From Struthio camelus (Eukaryota > Chordata > Aves > Struthioniformes > Struthionidae): 64,000 nucleotides of DNA. The notes beneath the pieces are model-generated. The model was not told the DNA's origin and did not search any database. It saw only the letters and a program-made list of their open reading frames with translations. How positions within the stretch are numbered: position 1 is the first letter of the stretch; each line of letters opens with the position of its first letter. The stretch lies in NCBI RefSeq assembly GCF_040807025.1, contig NC_090943.1, forward strand, positions 7,550,356 through 7,614,355, written 5' to 3'. Below, in pieces: positions 36,379 to 48,784 of the stretch. A program made the position numbers and the translations under genes.

Positions 36379-37837
36379 CTGCTGGGGAAGTGGAATGTGT
36401 TTCCTATATTATTCTGATTACACAGCAAAAGGGATTATAATTAATATCTGCATTGCATTCTATCTTATTCAATCTTCAGTAAAATAGAGCTTTAGTAAAA
36501 GTGCCTACAAGCTTTTTTCAGAGCGCTTTACCTATTAGATGCTTAGTAAGTTTCTTGTTAACACCAAGAAAGGTCATATATAAAGATAAATGGAACGTAC
36601 ATACAAAAGACACTACTACCCATAACTGAAGTTTCACACTTTGAATAGAAACTTTTCAATTTAAGAGGAGAATACTAATCACTTAAGGAAAAGAGATCTT
36701 GGAAAGAAAAAAATAAAGCTCCTATCTTCATCTCTAATGCCAGTGTGCATAGGATTATGCAAGAGGTGGTGACCGAGCGTCCCACAATAAACAGAAAGTC
36801 TCTGTGATTTGAGTTAGAGCTGTAGCATTTTCCTAGCCCGGGACTTCTGAATATCAGAAGACTCCATATTAAGGCACAAACTCATAAACCAATTTTAGTC
36901 ATTTACAAAAGGATCTAGCTAGTTCAAATGCTGCTTCATATGAGACTTACTTAAAATTCATCGTAAGTCCCAAATAGGCTGTGTATACACCAAGTCTGCC
37001 TTGCCCTGGAGATACCTAAGGCCACTTAATCTGAAAGATCCCTGGCTACCTAGCTGCAGTAACCTACACATCACCAGACACCCTTGACCTGGAAGATGGT
37101 GTCCCTCTCTTGTTTTGATACAAGTGTAGGTAGATGCTACCTGAGCTATTACATGTGTTTAGGACCACAACTAATACAGCAGTACTTGGTAGTGGAGGTG
37201 TTGTCAGCCTCTGGCCCATTACTTTAGCACTTAAACCCTCACCCACAGCAGGATGCCATCGCTTCTGTCTGCTCTGTTCAAAGGAGACTGAATGCTCTGC
37301 TTCTTACCTCCTTAGAGGTCCTTCAGATAACCTAGAAGGATCTGCTCTTGAGCTCTTCTCTTGCAGCTGGGCCATTTGTGCAGGCAGGAATGTGAGGATT
37401 TCTAGGGGGAGAAAGGAGTTGAATGATTCAAGCCTAGGGACCAGCTAAAAACTGGGGAAAGGACAGGTGGGTGGTCAAGGGAAAAGACTTGTTCTTTGTT
37501 TTTACCCCAGTGATGGGTTAAATAAAATTGCATAGGATTGCCAGAAAGCTGGGCCTGGAGCCCGGTTTTGATTTCCTCCAGCTAAGAGCCCTTACGGTTA
37601 GGCTAAAGTTAGATTTCTGCACTCTTTCTCACTGGAGTCTGCCAGTCCTGGCTGCTTTGTAGCCTTAGGAAACTGAAGCTCGCTCTCACAGAGATCGTCC
37701 CAAAGCCTGCAGGTTGGGCACAAACTGGGATGGAGAAAAGGGGTGCCATTCTCCACTTGCCGAGCATAGCTTAGAGTCTAGGGCCTTTTCCTCCTTGGCT
37801 GTACAAAATACAAGCATTGCTCCTGTCACCGGCACAC

Positions 37838-37847
37838 TTTTTTTTTT
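37838..37847. repeat. T10 homopolymer
   Basis: Ten T residues stand between 'cacac' and 'actcc'. This is a simple repeat only. Confidence 0.7.
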
Positions 37848-38056
37848 ACTCCCGGCAGGCTAGATTCCTCTCAGCATTCCCAGACAAAGAGGCAAAAGTA
37901 GGCTGGAATTGTCCTCTGGACGTAGGTAAGACCAGTGGAGAGAGAGATGCACCAAAATTAAGTAGATTGGATTGTCATCTACAGGTTTGTGGAAGGACCA
38001 GGCTCTCTCTGTTATAAGAAAGGATACTTAAGTGCACTAGGCAATCTGGAGTATAT

Positions 38057-38068
38057 CCCCCCCCCCCC
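38057..38068. repeat. C12 homopolymer
   Basis: Twelve C residues follow 'gtatat'. Long C/G runs are rare in vertebrate unique DNA and can form i-motif or G-quadruplex-like structures. They are also a common place for sequencing-length error. Confidence 0.85.
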
Positions 38069-39019
38069 TTTTGCCTCAGGACAAGGCACCTAAAATTCCT
38101 GTGAAATAGCATACAAATTAGGCAGCCAAGTTTGACCAATGACTTTCCACCCTACTAGTAAATGCACATAGAGAAGAACTCCATCCGTTTTATTTTTGCT
38201 CTTCATGAAGAACAGCAGCACAGAGAATGAACACGCAGTTAGAGAAGAACTGCACACATCAGAGAAGCAGCCAGCCCATATTATGTTCATCTTTTTCATC
38301 TTTCAAAACTTGGAAGCAGAGTATCAGACTCCCAGCTTCTCAGTGCCCCTGAGCACTGGAGGACGTCTTTTTTTTCATTTACTTCCCAAACAGAGCAACA
38401 GTGTCTGCAAGGTTGCTAAAAGGGCCAACATTTTCAGAACTGAGCCTAAAACTGAGCAGTCTTGCTGATAATTATGCCATCAAGCATTTTCCTAATGAGA
38501 AAATACTAGGTCCTGAAGGGGTTTTTTTAGCAGAATAATGTATCAGCTAGATTTCACGCCTTTCCCTTGAATGCTTTTTGAATAAAAAATGGCCATTCTC
38601 CTTTCCTTTCTTAAAAGCCAGCTAGCTCAGAAGTTTAGCTGAATGTCAAGGATAGTGAAAGATTCTTCACAGCTGAATTCTTCTGGTCAAAATTGGATGT
38701 CTTTCTGTAAAAGAATTTTTAGCCATAGGTACTACTAGGAGTGGTGTGGTAACTGTGATTTTTTTCTGAGCTGTTATGAAGGTTTTCTGGCCTTAAAAAT
38801 CAATAAAATTTGGTCTCAACTTCTATAGAGACTGAAGGTTCAACAGTCATAAAAAAGAATCAGGCCACTTTTAGTAGATTATGTTTAGACTGAAGGGGAC
38901 TGCCAATGGAAACCGCATTCTGAAAATGTTAGTCTTACCTTAAAGCCAACTTCATAGCATTCCTAAGCTGAAAGTTCATGATTTGTGCTTGGTGGGCCAG
39001 TAAGACATTTGAACATTCA

Positions 39020-39360
39020 TTTTCACTCTAAATCGTAATTTGTGCAACTATTTTCCAAATTTCCTGTGGAAAACTATTTAAAAGTCATTTCTGAATATTT
39101 CATTTAGGAAAGGATGTTCAGAATTGTTTCAAAACAAATTTACTATTTATAAATTAATTTGGTTGCTTTTATGTTATTTCCTGACAACTCATTAGTAGCA
39201 GTGGTTTATATCTGTCATATAATGGGGTCACAACACAATTATCAAAGTGTATATTTTTGTTCTTAAAGCCCTGAAAGGCAGCTACGATTTAATATTGATT
39301 GAGGCATCCTATTTAACACCCCATCCACTTGGAGTTGCAATAAAATAGTTTTGTACTTCA
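39020..39360. promoter_or_regulatory. Candidate conserved non-coding element, AT-rich
   Basis: A repeat-free, CpG-poor block has 'tttactatttataaattaat', 'ttggttgcttttatgttatt', 'cacaacacaattatcaaagt' and 'gatttaatattgattgaggc'. Homeodomain-, MEF2- and SOX-like words are dense. There is no open frame or repeat signature. Enhancer function is inferred from texture only. Confidence 0.35.
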
Positions 39361-40067
39361 AACAAGGAGAGAAGATGAGAATTCAGCGCACTAATTAGAA
39401 CAGCGGCTGGTTTCGGTTTTTTAGAAAAGATTCCTGACGATCACAGTAAGTGATATAGAAGAGATATGTTCTTCCTAATTAATTAAATTGCATGAATTGT
39501 GCTGCTGTCTGCACCTGAGTTTATTGCATGAGTAGTTCTGTTTTCCCCGCTGAGTGTGAGCGAGTCAGTCCAAGCATGGGAGATAGCCTCACCCAAGTGC
39601 AAACAGAAGGCAAAGGAATACTCAGGATATCCCAACCGGGTGCCACGCTCTGCATTGTATGGACGGCTGGAATTTCTCACGGCTTTGCCCTTGAGTTTTA
39701 ACCCTGCTGTTCACTCAGACACTTTCTAACCCCCTCCTAGTGAAGTCCTGGAAAATTTCTCCTGTGGGAAGACGCTGGAGGTTTATGGACTTTCAGGTAG
39801 TTCAGTTGATGTCCACACTGCAATTACCAGGGCAAGTGGAACCCTCACTTCCTCAAATCATCCCTTTAATTCAAGGTTCAATCCCGTTTCACATGCTAAC
39901 TAATCCTTCATATTTTCCATAGGAGCAGAATACACCCTTTGAAATCCACAGAGGTCACCGCTTTGGGAAAGATTGATCTGATTTGTAATTTGGATCTAGA
40001 TTAAAATCTGGACAACCTCTAACATGGATGGGAGAGACGAGATACAAAAGTTGGGTTTGGCCAACTG

Positions 40068-40113
40068 CAGGATTACTATTTTGGAACTGTCAGGATTATT
40101 ATTTTGGAACTGT
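40068..40113. repeat. 23-bp tandem duplication
   Basis: The 23-bp unit beginning 'caggattactattttggaac' is repeated directly at 40068-40090 and 40091-40113 with a single C/T difference. The junction is exact with no spacer. This is a recent-looking slippage or microduplication event in otherwise unique DNA. Confidence 0.95.
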
Positions 40114-40634
40114 CTAGCTCTGTGCAAACCCTGGTCCAGATCTGACTTTCTCCAAACCTCAGGGCCTTGTAGGTCCATGATTCTGCTTTGCTTCTGTCTT
40201 AGTTCGCATATGCCTTTGTGGAACGTAGGGTCTAGTATTATCCTCAGCTTCCAGTACTGACCGTGATCAGAGACAAGATAGTAAGTTTGTGGACCCTTTG
40301 ATCTGACCCGGTATGTTTCTATATTATGCTGCAGAAATACTAATATGCATACAGATTACTAAAAATATATTTCTGCTGATAAAATATAGCGTTTTTCAGG
40401 ATTTTCTTTGCATCCTCCCTTCCCCCTTTCCCGTAAGAAAGAATTGGCAGCACAATGGAAAATCAAGATTCACTGTTTATCTTCAGAATGCATATGGTTT
40501 AGGTAGCTCCAGTGTGACCTTCTACTCAGGTCTGACCTATGAAGAACACAGCTAAATTATGTATAATGGTTTTGTGATGAAAAGCAATGCCAATTATAGG
40601 AACGAGATGAGGCCATAAACATACTGCACATAAA

Positions 40635-40720
40635 AATCAGAGAAGGAACTTAAATCCCAGTCCCAGAACCAAAAGATTAGTGCTTTAACCACTGACTATA
40701 GTCAAAGCTTCCTTCTGGAA
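40635..40720 (-). repeat. MIR-like SINE head, minus strand
   Basis: 'aaggaacttaaatcccagtc' and 'ccagaaccaaaagattagtg' then 'ctttaaccactgactatagt' are the reverse complement of a tRNA-derived SINE head: 'tatagtcagtggttaaagca' corresponds to the MIR start 'tatagcatagtggttaagag'. The A-box-like part is clear; the B-box region is decayed. It is not a functional tRNA gene. Confidence 0.55.
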
Positions 40721-40779
40721 ATGAAGGTTAAATTTCTTCTTGCGTTCCCGCTGTGTGGTCAGAAGAGTAATTTAAAGGC

Positions 40780-41085
40780 TTTCAATAATATGGAGGTTAG
40801 AGTTTTCATCCTTTTTCTTTAGGAGGTTTCCTACATTTAATACAATATTTTTCAATCAGAATTCAGGCAGTTTACTTGTAAGGCTAAAAATGGATAATGA
40901 CTTTTCGGTCAATTGCTTTTGACTGTCAATATGAAGCCTACATTACCATTCCACAATATCATTAAACAATCAATAGCAATTAGTGTCTAGTCAAGCCTGG
41001 TGTTTTAATCATTTAAATCAAAATGCCCATAATTGTTATTGTATGTAAATATTTGAAGATGTTTATAGTGGAGATGAATTTTACC
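40780..41085. promoter_or_regulatory. Candidate conserved non-coding element, strongest in window
   Basis: The block holds 'atttaatacaatatttttca', 'cattaaacaatcaatagcaa', 'ttagtgtctagtcaagcctg', 'gttttaatcatttaaatcaa' and 'cataattgttattgtatgta'. It has clustered TAAT/ATTA cores and SOX-type ACAAT/ATTGT words, one CpG at most and no repeat or coding signal. This combination is what deeply conserved developmental enhancers look like. It remains unproven without an alignment. Confidence 0.45.
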
Positions 41086-41873
41086 CATCTAGCCAAGAGA
41101 ACTAGAATCAGTGAGAGCAGAGAGAGGCTTTGATCCTCCTTTCCTTTCTTGCTGAAACTGGGACAAGAAGGAGCAGGACATTTCCACATCTTGGGTAAAA
41201 TCCTGCCCTAGCAAGGGCAATATGAGTTTGATGATGGGTATGCTGTGTCTTTCGGAGGTTTGCTTTATCTAGTTTCATAGCGGTCCAGGAAACCCACAGA
41301 CTGCACGGCGCAGTTGGGCCACAGGCTCAGTTTGCCCTCCATATCACAGACCAGCACAGATTCTTTTACGCTCAGAAGAGCTCCTTGCTCCAGGAAGTCA
41401 CAGTGGATGATTTTGGACTAATGTAGCACCAGAACAGCACACAGGGCCCAGGAGTACGGGGTGCCAGGACTGGGGTATTCAGTATCTTGGCTTGCACTAG
41501 GGGGTTTTTTTGCATTTGTTCTCCAGGACATGTAACAGGATTTTACATTTAGGGACATTTTGCCGATTGTGTATTGTGCCTGAAGCGGTGGTACTCAAGG
41601 GAATGATGGAGCGACTCTTCCACTGCTGGCTTTCCTCAGAGCTGGTTGGCCAAGCACAGATTGCTATATGCAGTGACATTACAAAGCTCATTGAGGTCAG
41701 GCATGCGATGAATTTGTCCTATTAAATAGCCCAAGAGTCTTACTGAGGAACAGCATGCAAACTGCTTTTTAAGGGAGCGGATTAATTCCTCACAAGCACA
41801 GTCACAGGAGTTGACCATGTATTCCCCAACTAGCTGCATCCCTGCTTATGACTGTGACTTCACTGAGCTCACT

Positions 41874-41946
41874 GGGCCTCATCCATCACCCTTTCTTCCC
41901 CATCAAACAATTCCCATCAACTTCAGCACCAAATCAGATCCTTTCT
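41874..41946. repeat. Worn palindromic sauropsid repeat
   Basis: 'gggcctcatccatcaccctt' at the left and 'attcccatcaacttcagcac' plus 'caaatcagatccttt' at the right fit the hairpin class with 'gggcctgatcc' and 'ggatcaggccc' ends and a 'cccattgacttcaatggg' core. The left arm's internal part is decayed into C/T-rich sequence. Confidence 0.5.
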
Positions 41947-42639
41947 GAATGATTTTTGCCACAGCTAGACGCTACTCAGGCTTCTGAGCCCCATTTCGGG
42001 AGCCATAGGGGAAACATCAGCAGGAGAAGTTGCTTGGCGATGCCGTTGTTAATAGACTCAGACAGGTTAAAAAGCCATTAGAAGGGTATTAGCTGGACAT
42101 AGAGAAGCTTGGAAGAGGGATATAAGGGCCATAGTACTCATGTTTTGGGTTTAGCAGGACATATCAACAGATAGCTATGCATCATTCAATTAATAGAGTG
42201 ATTTATAGCCAAAGACTTTTGGAAACACACAATGGTCTTTAAATGTTGCTGCGACCACTAAATGACCACTGCTAACATTGAAAGAGGAAAGAAATAAGTA
42301 AGGTAACAGAGACCACAAAAGAAAATAACCCAGTAAAAACATAGGGCGTGCTAGCCCATTGCTCAAGCTGACCTGCAACCAGAGCCATGCTATGAGGTCG
42401 AGCCAAGCTACTCCTCTCAGGCACTACATTCATTTTCTAGTTAGTACAAGGAATAGGGATTAAGAAAGTGCAGAAACATTAAAAAAACGCCACATCATAC
42501 TGTTCAGAATATGGAAATATGAATCAATGTACTTTGAATTCAGTACCCGGGCATATAAATATTTTAAATCTGCTACTTCGCATTCTAAGTCACTCCCTGC
42601 AGGTTATTATCCTGCTTACTAATCTAGACCTCCATGCAG

Positions 42640-42734
42640 GAAAGACTTTTGAGTCCTTAGCAATAAGCATAAGTATTTCCACTTAAGTCAATGCATTTGT
42701 TTATAAGTCTAAGTCCTTGCAGGACTGGTGCCCT
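42640..42734. repeat. Worn palindromic sauropsid repeat
   Basis: 'ttgagtccttagcaataagc', 'ataagtatttccacttaagt', 'caatgcatttgtttataagt' and 'ctaagtccttgcaggactgg' match a bird/turtle hairpin repeat. That repeat runs 'aagtccttactcatatgagt', 'agtcccattgaagtcaatgg', 'gactactcatgagtaagga', 'cttgcaggattgggcc'. The two ends 'gagtccttag' and 'ctaagtcctt' are partial inverted copies, as expected. Confidence 0.65.
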
Positions 42735-44025
42735 GGACCTTCTGGACTTTTTGTCTGTGTCAGAGCTGTACCTCAAACAAAAAAAACTGAGTTTTCTGCA
42801 GTATCAGAAATGCTCTAGATAAATGAAATGACAGAGTCCAGAAGGTAATTTGCACCTATATCTTTAATACCTAGGCTTTTAGCAGGATGAGGCAACATAC
42901 CCAAAGGTGAAAGAGTGGCAGAAGAACATTTTGTGTTCATGATCCCCACAGTTTAGATGTTCCTGATGGCACATGATCGTTTACCAGGGTGGCTTACTAT
43001 TGCCACTTGAATAATTGTCTCATTGTTATAACTGGCGTTACTGGGAATAATTTGGTCCTGGCTGGTTGAGAAGCCCGGCTTTGCTCTTCAGGGTATTCTG
43101 AGAGGTCTGAAAAACGTGTTCCCTGCCTAGCATAAGTGACCAATGACTATTCTGAGGCACAAAATTCATGACTGGCAGGGACCGTCTACAGAACTGGGAT
43201 TCCCAGCGCTCCTATTATACACAAATTCTCCTGGCTTTGGTAGTTCATGAACAATCGGATTTTAAATGTTGCTTTCTTCAGGCTATTTTCTTGTGTAAAC
43301 CATCAAACTGCAGCCTGAAATAGGCTCAGCAGAACCTACGCAAAATATCAGTGCCAGACTCCTACATGCTCAAAATATTAAGAGCGCAGCCTGCATTCAG
43401 ATTTTGGGCCCAACTAATTTCCAAAACACCATACCAAAGGGAAGATGCAGCACCAGCATGTCTCCAGTGCTCCAAAGAGAGAGGTTTAGAAAAAAGAAGA
43501 AGCCATGTTACATTTTCATAACAACAATTTGTGCGTTCCCAAGCACCTTTTGGAAACTTTGGTGCAGCTGCAAATTGGAACTTTCCTCCTCAAATCTCAT
43601 GATCCTATTATGTTTAATAACTAACCCAGCAGTGTTTGTCAGATTCACGGACGAAAGGAAAAAGAAGACCTAGTTAAACTAGCTTTCCCCGCTGCAAGCA
43701 AAGTGCTCTCCTTCTTTATTTTTGTTCTCCCCTTCCCCATTGCTCGGTGGCATGGGCAGTATCTATTTACCAATTCAGCATCTGGGTGTATCAAAAGTGA
43801 GCCTGAAAGACTCTACCGAATTCCTCCGCATGTTAGCTCCCTAACTGGCATTTCAGCTAAAATTTTTCATCTGTTTCCAGTCAGCATCCAGGTTTTGAAA
43901 AAGACAAGCCAGCAGTACTGGACAATCAGTTCTCAAAGCTAAAAGCTCTCCAATAACATGCCAGCAGAGGAAGAATTTTAATACAACCCACAGGAATTTA
44001 GAGACTACATTTTTTTGCCTATATC

Positions 44026-44039
44026 TTTTTTTTTTTTTT
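44026..44039. repeat. T14 homopolymer in a pyrimidine stretch
   Basis: T14 is followed by 'ctccttctctctg'. The pyrimidine stretch would suit a splice acceptor, but the next AG ('gaaag' near 44056) has a purine-rich context, so none is called. Confidence 0.8.
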
Positions 44040-44637
44040 CTCCTTCTCTCTGAAAGACAGGCTTTGCCTTCTGGTGAACTCAAGCAACAGCCAATTTCCA
44101 TTCATCTCTTGAGGAATTCAGATGTTCGGTCTAATGGGCCAGTTGCACATACAAGGTTTTATTTTCCAGTGAGATCACCGTACAGCCCCAGGGTAGTCCA
44201 TGGGGGGATCTGGAAGACTTCCAGTAGTGTTATCAGACTCGGTGCTGGGACTCCCCCGCCTTACAAAGGTAGCGTCGTGGCACGGGCATGTGTAGCCACC
44301 ACCAGTTTCCCTGGCCGCTCTGGTGAACAGCCCTAAAGCCCCTGCAAGCAAACTGCTCCCATGTAAGGTGAGATTTGACCCCTGAAAGGCTACTTCCATT
44401 GAAAATGTGTGTGTATCGGGGGGGAAATACATGAAGTTCCTCTAAATCAGAGAAAAGAAATGATTTCATGAAATGCCGTCAACAATTTTCTAATACAAAA
44501 CAACTCGGCAAAACCAGAAAAGTGGCTGTGGGAAGCAGTCAGAAATCTGCTCTTTATCCCATCTCAGTACTGCTAAATGGTGAAAAACTTGGCAGAGGGC
44601 CCACACTTTTACTTATCTTCTAAGTCTAAAATCATGC

Positions 44638-44660
44638 TTTTTTTTGTTTTGTTTTGTTTT
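44638..44660. repeat. T-rich (GTTTT)n microsatellite
   Basis: T8 is followed by three GTTTT units. On the minus strand this is an AAAAC-type repeat of the sort that grows from retroposon A tails; no body is recognisable. Confidence 0.8.
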
Positions 44661-45279
44661 AATTCTGTGCTAAGTGATGTACATAGAAGGGAAAACACTG
44701 CTTTAGATGCGAAACCGGCAGTGGAGTCTGTGGCATTTGGGTGTTTTATTCCATCAAAATGAGCTTTTCTTCCAAGGTGAAGTGTACAATGTAACATTAC
44801 TTAATTGCCCACATTGCTTGGTGGATGCTGACATATATTGTAGAAATGTTAACTGTTTTACATTTCAATGCGCTCCCTCTCCCAGGCCTTCTACTCTGCC
44901 GCTTTGCTAGGATGATTCTGGCCAGCTGCCAGATAGGAAGCTTATTTTTCACTGGTGATCATAACTCTCGCCGGTTGTAGCAAATAACGTAACTTGCAGC
45001 GTTAGGAGGTTTATACAGGAAGCCCTGCTGTGCTGCCTTAATTGGGATCACTCTTCTAGCGATGGAGTAAAAAGGTATTAAGTTAAGATAAATGAACTGC
45101 TTATTGGAAACTACAAATGTCTCTCTGCATCAAGTTCACAGACAGGGAAAGCGAATGCTGCTTCTCTCCTCTTCCCTCCTGGCTCCTCCTTCCATTACTG
45201 CAGCTCCCCAGCTAAGCATTCCTTTTCTTTTGCCTAGCAATAGCTGCTTTTTACAGCCGCAACCAAGATTACATGGATT

Positions 45280-45600
45280 TGTCTGCCCTAAAGACCGGAT
45301 GGCATCCTGCGGCCGACTCAATTTTCCCTTGTTCTCAATACGCTGCTGCCCCTGACAAAGTCAAACTGCGGGGACTTTTCTCATCTGCGACTGGCCTCTG
45401 GCTCTTTTATAACACTGCTCTCCGGAGGCCCTCCTGGCTGCGATACAGGAAACTCGAAACACACACCGAAGGGTCCATGAAAAGGAGGCAATAAACATTC
45501 ACATTGTGCGGCTCTGATGGCACTGCAAGATACTGCCGCAAGTCCAAAGTTAATGTGACCGGGACGAAACTCTGTCCCTGTATTGTGAAGACGCTGACTT
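45280..45600. promoter_or_regulatory. CpG-enriched patch with TATA-like word
   Basis: By hand count this 320-bp stretch has about 15 CpG, well above the surrounding DNA. Words include 'gcggccgactcaattttccc', 'ccttgttctcaatacgctgc' and 'actgccgcaagtcc'. A TATA-like TTTTATAA lies at 45405-45412, followed 20-30 bp later by 'ctctccggaggccc'. It could be a small promoter for an unannotated transcript or a CpG-rich conserved enhancer. No downstream exon is recognisable. Confidence 0.3.
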
Positions 45601-47423
45601 CAGAGATGTGCAAGGCACCTCCTATAAATCCTTCATGTTGTCATCCCATTGTCTGCTAGTTCCAGGCAAACTGGATCCATGGGTCTGACTAATTTTCAAG
45701 GTCAACTTGAGAAAGACACACTTACACAATCCCACATAGGCCAAGACTCTTACATGAACGCACTGGTCCAGCAACCAGTGCCCACAAGAGGTGCTGAGAG
45801 CTCAGAGAAAAGGCTGGCTGTGCTACACTATGCAAAAAGATGGGCTCTGCCTGCGGTAATGCAATGAGAAATTGGCATTTTCATTTATTCTATTTCCAAG
45901 TGGTAAGATTTGGGTCAAAAAAAAGTCAAGATGCTTCTAGGTGCTGGTTCTCCCAAGGCTCTCTCAATTTTGATTGTTTAAACAAGGTCTACTTCAGGTC
46001 TCTCTCATGCTCCTAGCAAGCTGATCCAATCTCCACTTGACTGGATTCACACTGACACAGGGAGGTAACATCTGAAATGTTGACTCATCACCCATGCAGT
46101 TCTTTGTCCCCCTGGAGCTAGAAACAGGAAATGAAGAAATCCTGCTGATATTATTCTTGAAATATCAACACATTGCTTCCTCCTCAGGTGTGTACTATCG
46201 CAAGACAAAAAGAGAAAAGTCCTGATTTGGCTGATTCAGGTCTAAGGCTAAGTTTCACCTAATCACAGATTCCTTTAGACTCTTGTAAATTAGACATCTG
46301 GGCCAGAACTTTCCCTTTATGATCAATGGTCAGTCACACTCCTAGATACTACAGGGGATCTGTGGGCACCTCTGGGAGGAGCTGAATCCCCTTTTCTCTC
46401 TTCTGACTATAAAGGATGGCTAGACTACTTCAGACTCAGACTCTGTCTCTTAGATGCATAAACTAGGCCAGATGAATCCCATCTGAAGTTATATGGGTGT
46501 TCTCCACTCTCCTACATGCAGGAACTTGCTCCCCTCCCTGTGAACATCAGCACCAGAGGCAGCAGCAGGAGGCTGCTGAAAATCAGGCACGCTCTGCAGA
46601 GCTGGACCCGGGCAGAAATGAGCCTCAGCATGAATATCATCTCCTGAATCTCAAAACAGGGATCTCCAGCTTTCGTAAGACCAAGATTTGGTAAGCAGCT
46701 GAAGACTCGGCCAACATTTCTGGAGGACAAACTGAGAGCGTACAGCGTAGTACACCTGTTACTCACTATTGCATGGAAATCTCCATGCTTTCCAGGCTAG
46801 CTGTGATGCTCATGCAATGAGTTCATGCATTTATAGGAAATTAACTCATTCTCCTCACAAGAGGCAGACCTGACATTTTCCTTCAGTTTTAAAAATAGTT
46901 AGGAGGGAAATGAGGCAGAGCGTGTTTCAAACTGCAGATGATATTCCCTTTCATCACTGTAAGCGTGATAATCCAGTTCGCTCTCTCTGTTCAAGAGGAG
47001 CGACTGAAACCTGCCTGGTCCAACTTCCTCCATCTCCTTTCCTGAAGGCTCAGTGCAGAGGTCACTTCATTGAAAGCTCAGCACAGCTATGTACTAGTGT
47101 TTGACTCATGCTATTGTCCTGTTGAGACCTGATGGCAATTCAGCATTAGCTTGTTTATAACCAACTTGTTACATGCTGACTAGCTCTTCCAGCAAATTGA
47201 CTGATTTGATGAATGCTGCTCCTCCGTTAAGGCTCTGCCTGAAAATTCTCACAGCTCACTGGTGTTTCCCCTCTCAGAGCTAATTTGCAAAGTCAGGGTC
47301 CTCCTTGCTCATAGCTGGAGAGTTTTGAGCAAGGGAATGAGTGGGGAGCAGGGTACGTGGGGTCCGTTTCCCTCTCTGCCTGTGACTTGCTTGCCATATG
47401 CCATAGCGGGCAGGGAGGAGCAA

Positions 47424-47451
47424 CCCCCCTTCCCCCCCCAAAAAAGGGGGG
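47424..47451. repeat. C-run / A6 / G-run hairpin tract
   Basis: C6-T2-C8 is followed by A6 and then G6 (47446-47451). The C and G runs can pair as a six-base all-GC hairpin with an A6 loop, and the C-run strand can form an i-motif. Tracts like this are also error-prone in sequencing and assembly. Confidence 0.75.
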
Positions 47452-48784
47452 ATTTGGTTGAAACATCTACCTTGACCCCAGGGGCTCGGCAGAGCTCTTC
47501 AGCAATGACTCACCGCAAAGAAGTCCAACAGTGCCCAGCTTCAGTCAGGGCTGCGCAGATCCACGAGCGCTGTGCAATGCTGCCCACAGGCTCCACCGCG
47601 TCAGCTCCTTCTGGTCCAGACTGGAGACTCCTAAAAGAAAAATTCCCTGCTCTTGACTATGCTCAAGCAAGGATTTATGCTGGTGACTCTCAAGGCTAAT
47701 GAGAGCAGGATCCTAAGAAGGGGCGAAAAGATACGCTTCTTCTACCCAGAGCTTGTTAGACCAAGGAGGCTGCCTGTTCTTTGCTTCTACTTCATTTAGG
47801 GAAACGTTATTCTGTGGATATTTTTGGTAAATAGATAAAATAATTTCCATCTGGTACTTCGCCCACGTCATTACCTGCTCATCCTAACAGAAACAACCTT
47901 GCAAGGCCCAAATATCGACCCACCACTTGGTCACAAGGGCAGCAGTATTATTTCCTTCTTTAACTGGTTTTGCACTTCGATACAATGGCAGAGAATGAGA
48001 TTGTGAGAGAAGATTTTTCTCCATTTATTCACTGCAGAAATCAATACTCATATCCACAGTGGATTTGGGTGGGCTCTCTCCCCGCCAGTGCTCACCGGCA
48101 CGGACAGAGCGTTCCTCTGTGTGCTGCTGTTCTGTAGTTGAGGACTGCAATGTCGTGATTCAAAAAGGCTGAACTCTATCCTCAGATCCACAGCAGAGTC
48201 CTAGAGCGCTCAAGGAGCCCCCAGTCCTGCCCAGCTGCTCGGTACGAAAGGATTGTACTGTACAACAAAAGCCAGGGCAGCAAGAATGGGGCAACTGGTT
48301 CCTTCCGAAGAGATGAACCCAACCCTCCTGGAGACCTGTTTTGCTGTTGCTCCCAGGTACCAGGAGAAGGCAGCGGCTGAAAGGGGTGAGGAAAAGCTGA
48401 AAGGAGTTGTGGGATTGCTGCCATGAGCTGTGAGGAGCGGTAGAGCAGCAAGGAGGTGGGCAAGAGAAGGAGATCTGCATGTCAAAACTGCTTGCTTCTG
48501 CTCTGACGGTACGGTGACAAACCACGTTGTGACATTTCCACACACCGTCTTGACAACCCATCAGCAAGGTGCAAACAATAAAGTGTTGGATGGTGTTGCA
48601 TGATGGCGTAATTGCTTAGGCAAAAGCTCAGGTAAGCTGTAGGAGAGCCAGCAGTTCACACATACCTAGTTAAACATGACAGGGGTGTTAGATCCATTGG
48701 TACAAGGCTTGCAGATATTCGTTTTGGCTAAAAAAAAGAAACCAAAACCTTTTCCTTTTCAAGGACAGCAATGTCATAGTAATA

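Larger units (their letters stand above)
32297..48784. other. Unique non-coding block with scattered worn repeats
   Basis: No gene is recognisable in about 16 kb. Individually called items are a palindrome, four or more worn hairpin repeats, MIR-like fragments, homopolymers, a 23-bp tandem duplication, enhancer-like AT-rich segments and a CpG-enriched patch. A plus-strand frame of 145 codons (47262-47699) has no domain and ends in unique DNA. The stretches 37000-38050, 43000-44620 and 45650-47250 show nothing identifiable beyond homopolymers. Confidence 0.6.

Noticed and set aside
47262..47699. 145-codon plus-strand open frame
   Set aside because: It crosses the C-run/A6/G-run tract and reads as low-information sequence with no domain.
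48160..48567. 135-codon minus-strand open frame
   Set aside because: Three overlapping long frames occur on the same strand here, which points to low stop-codon density and not to a gene.
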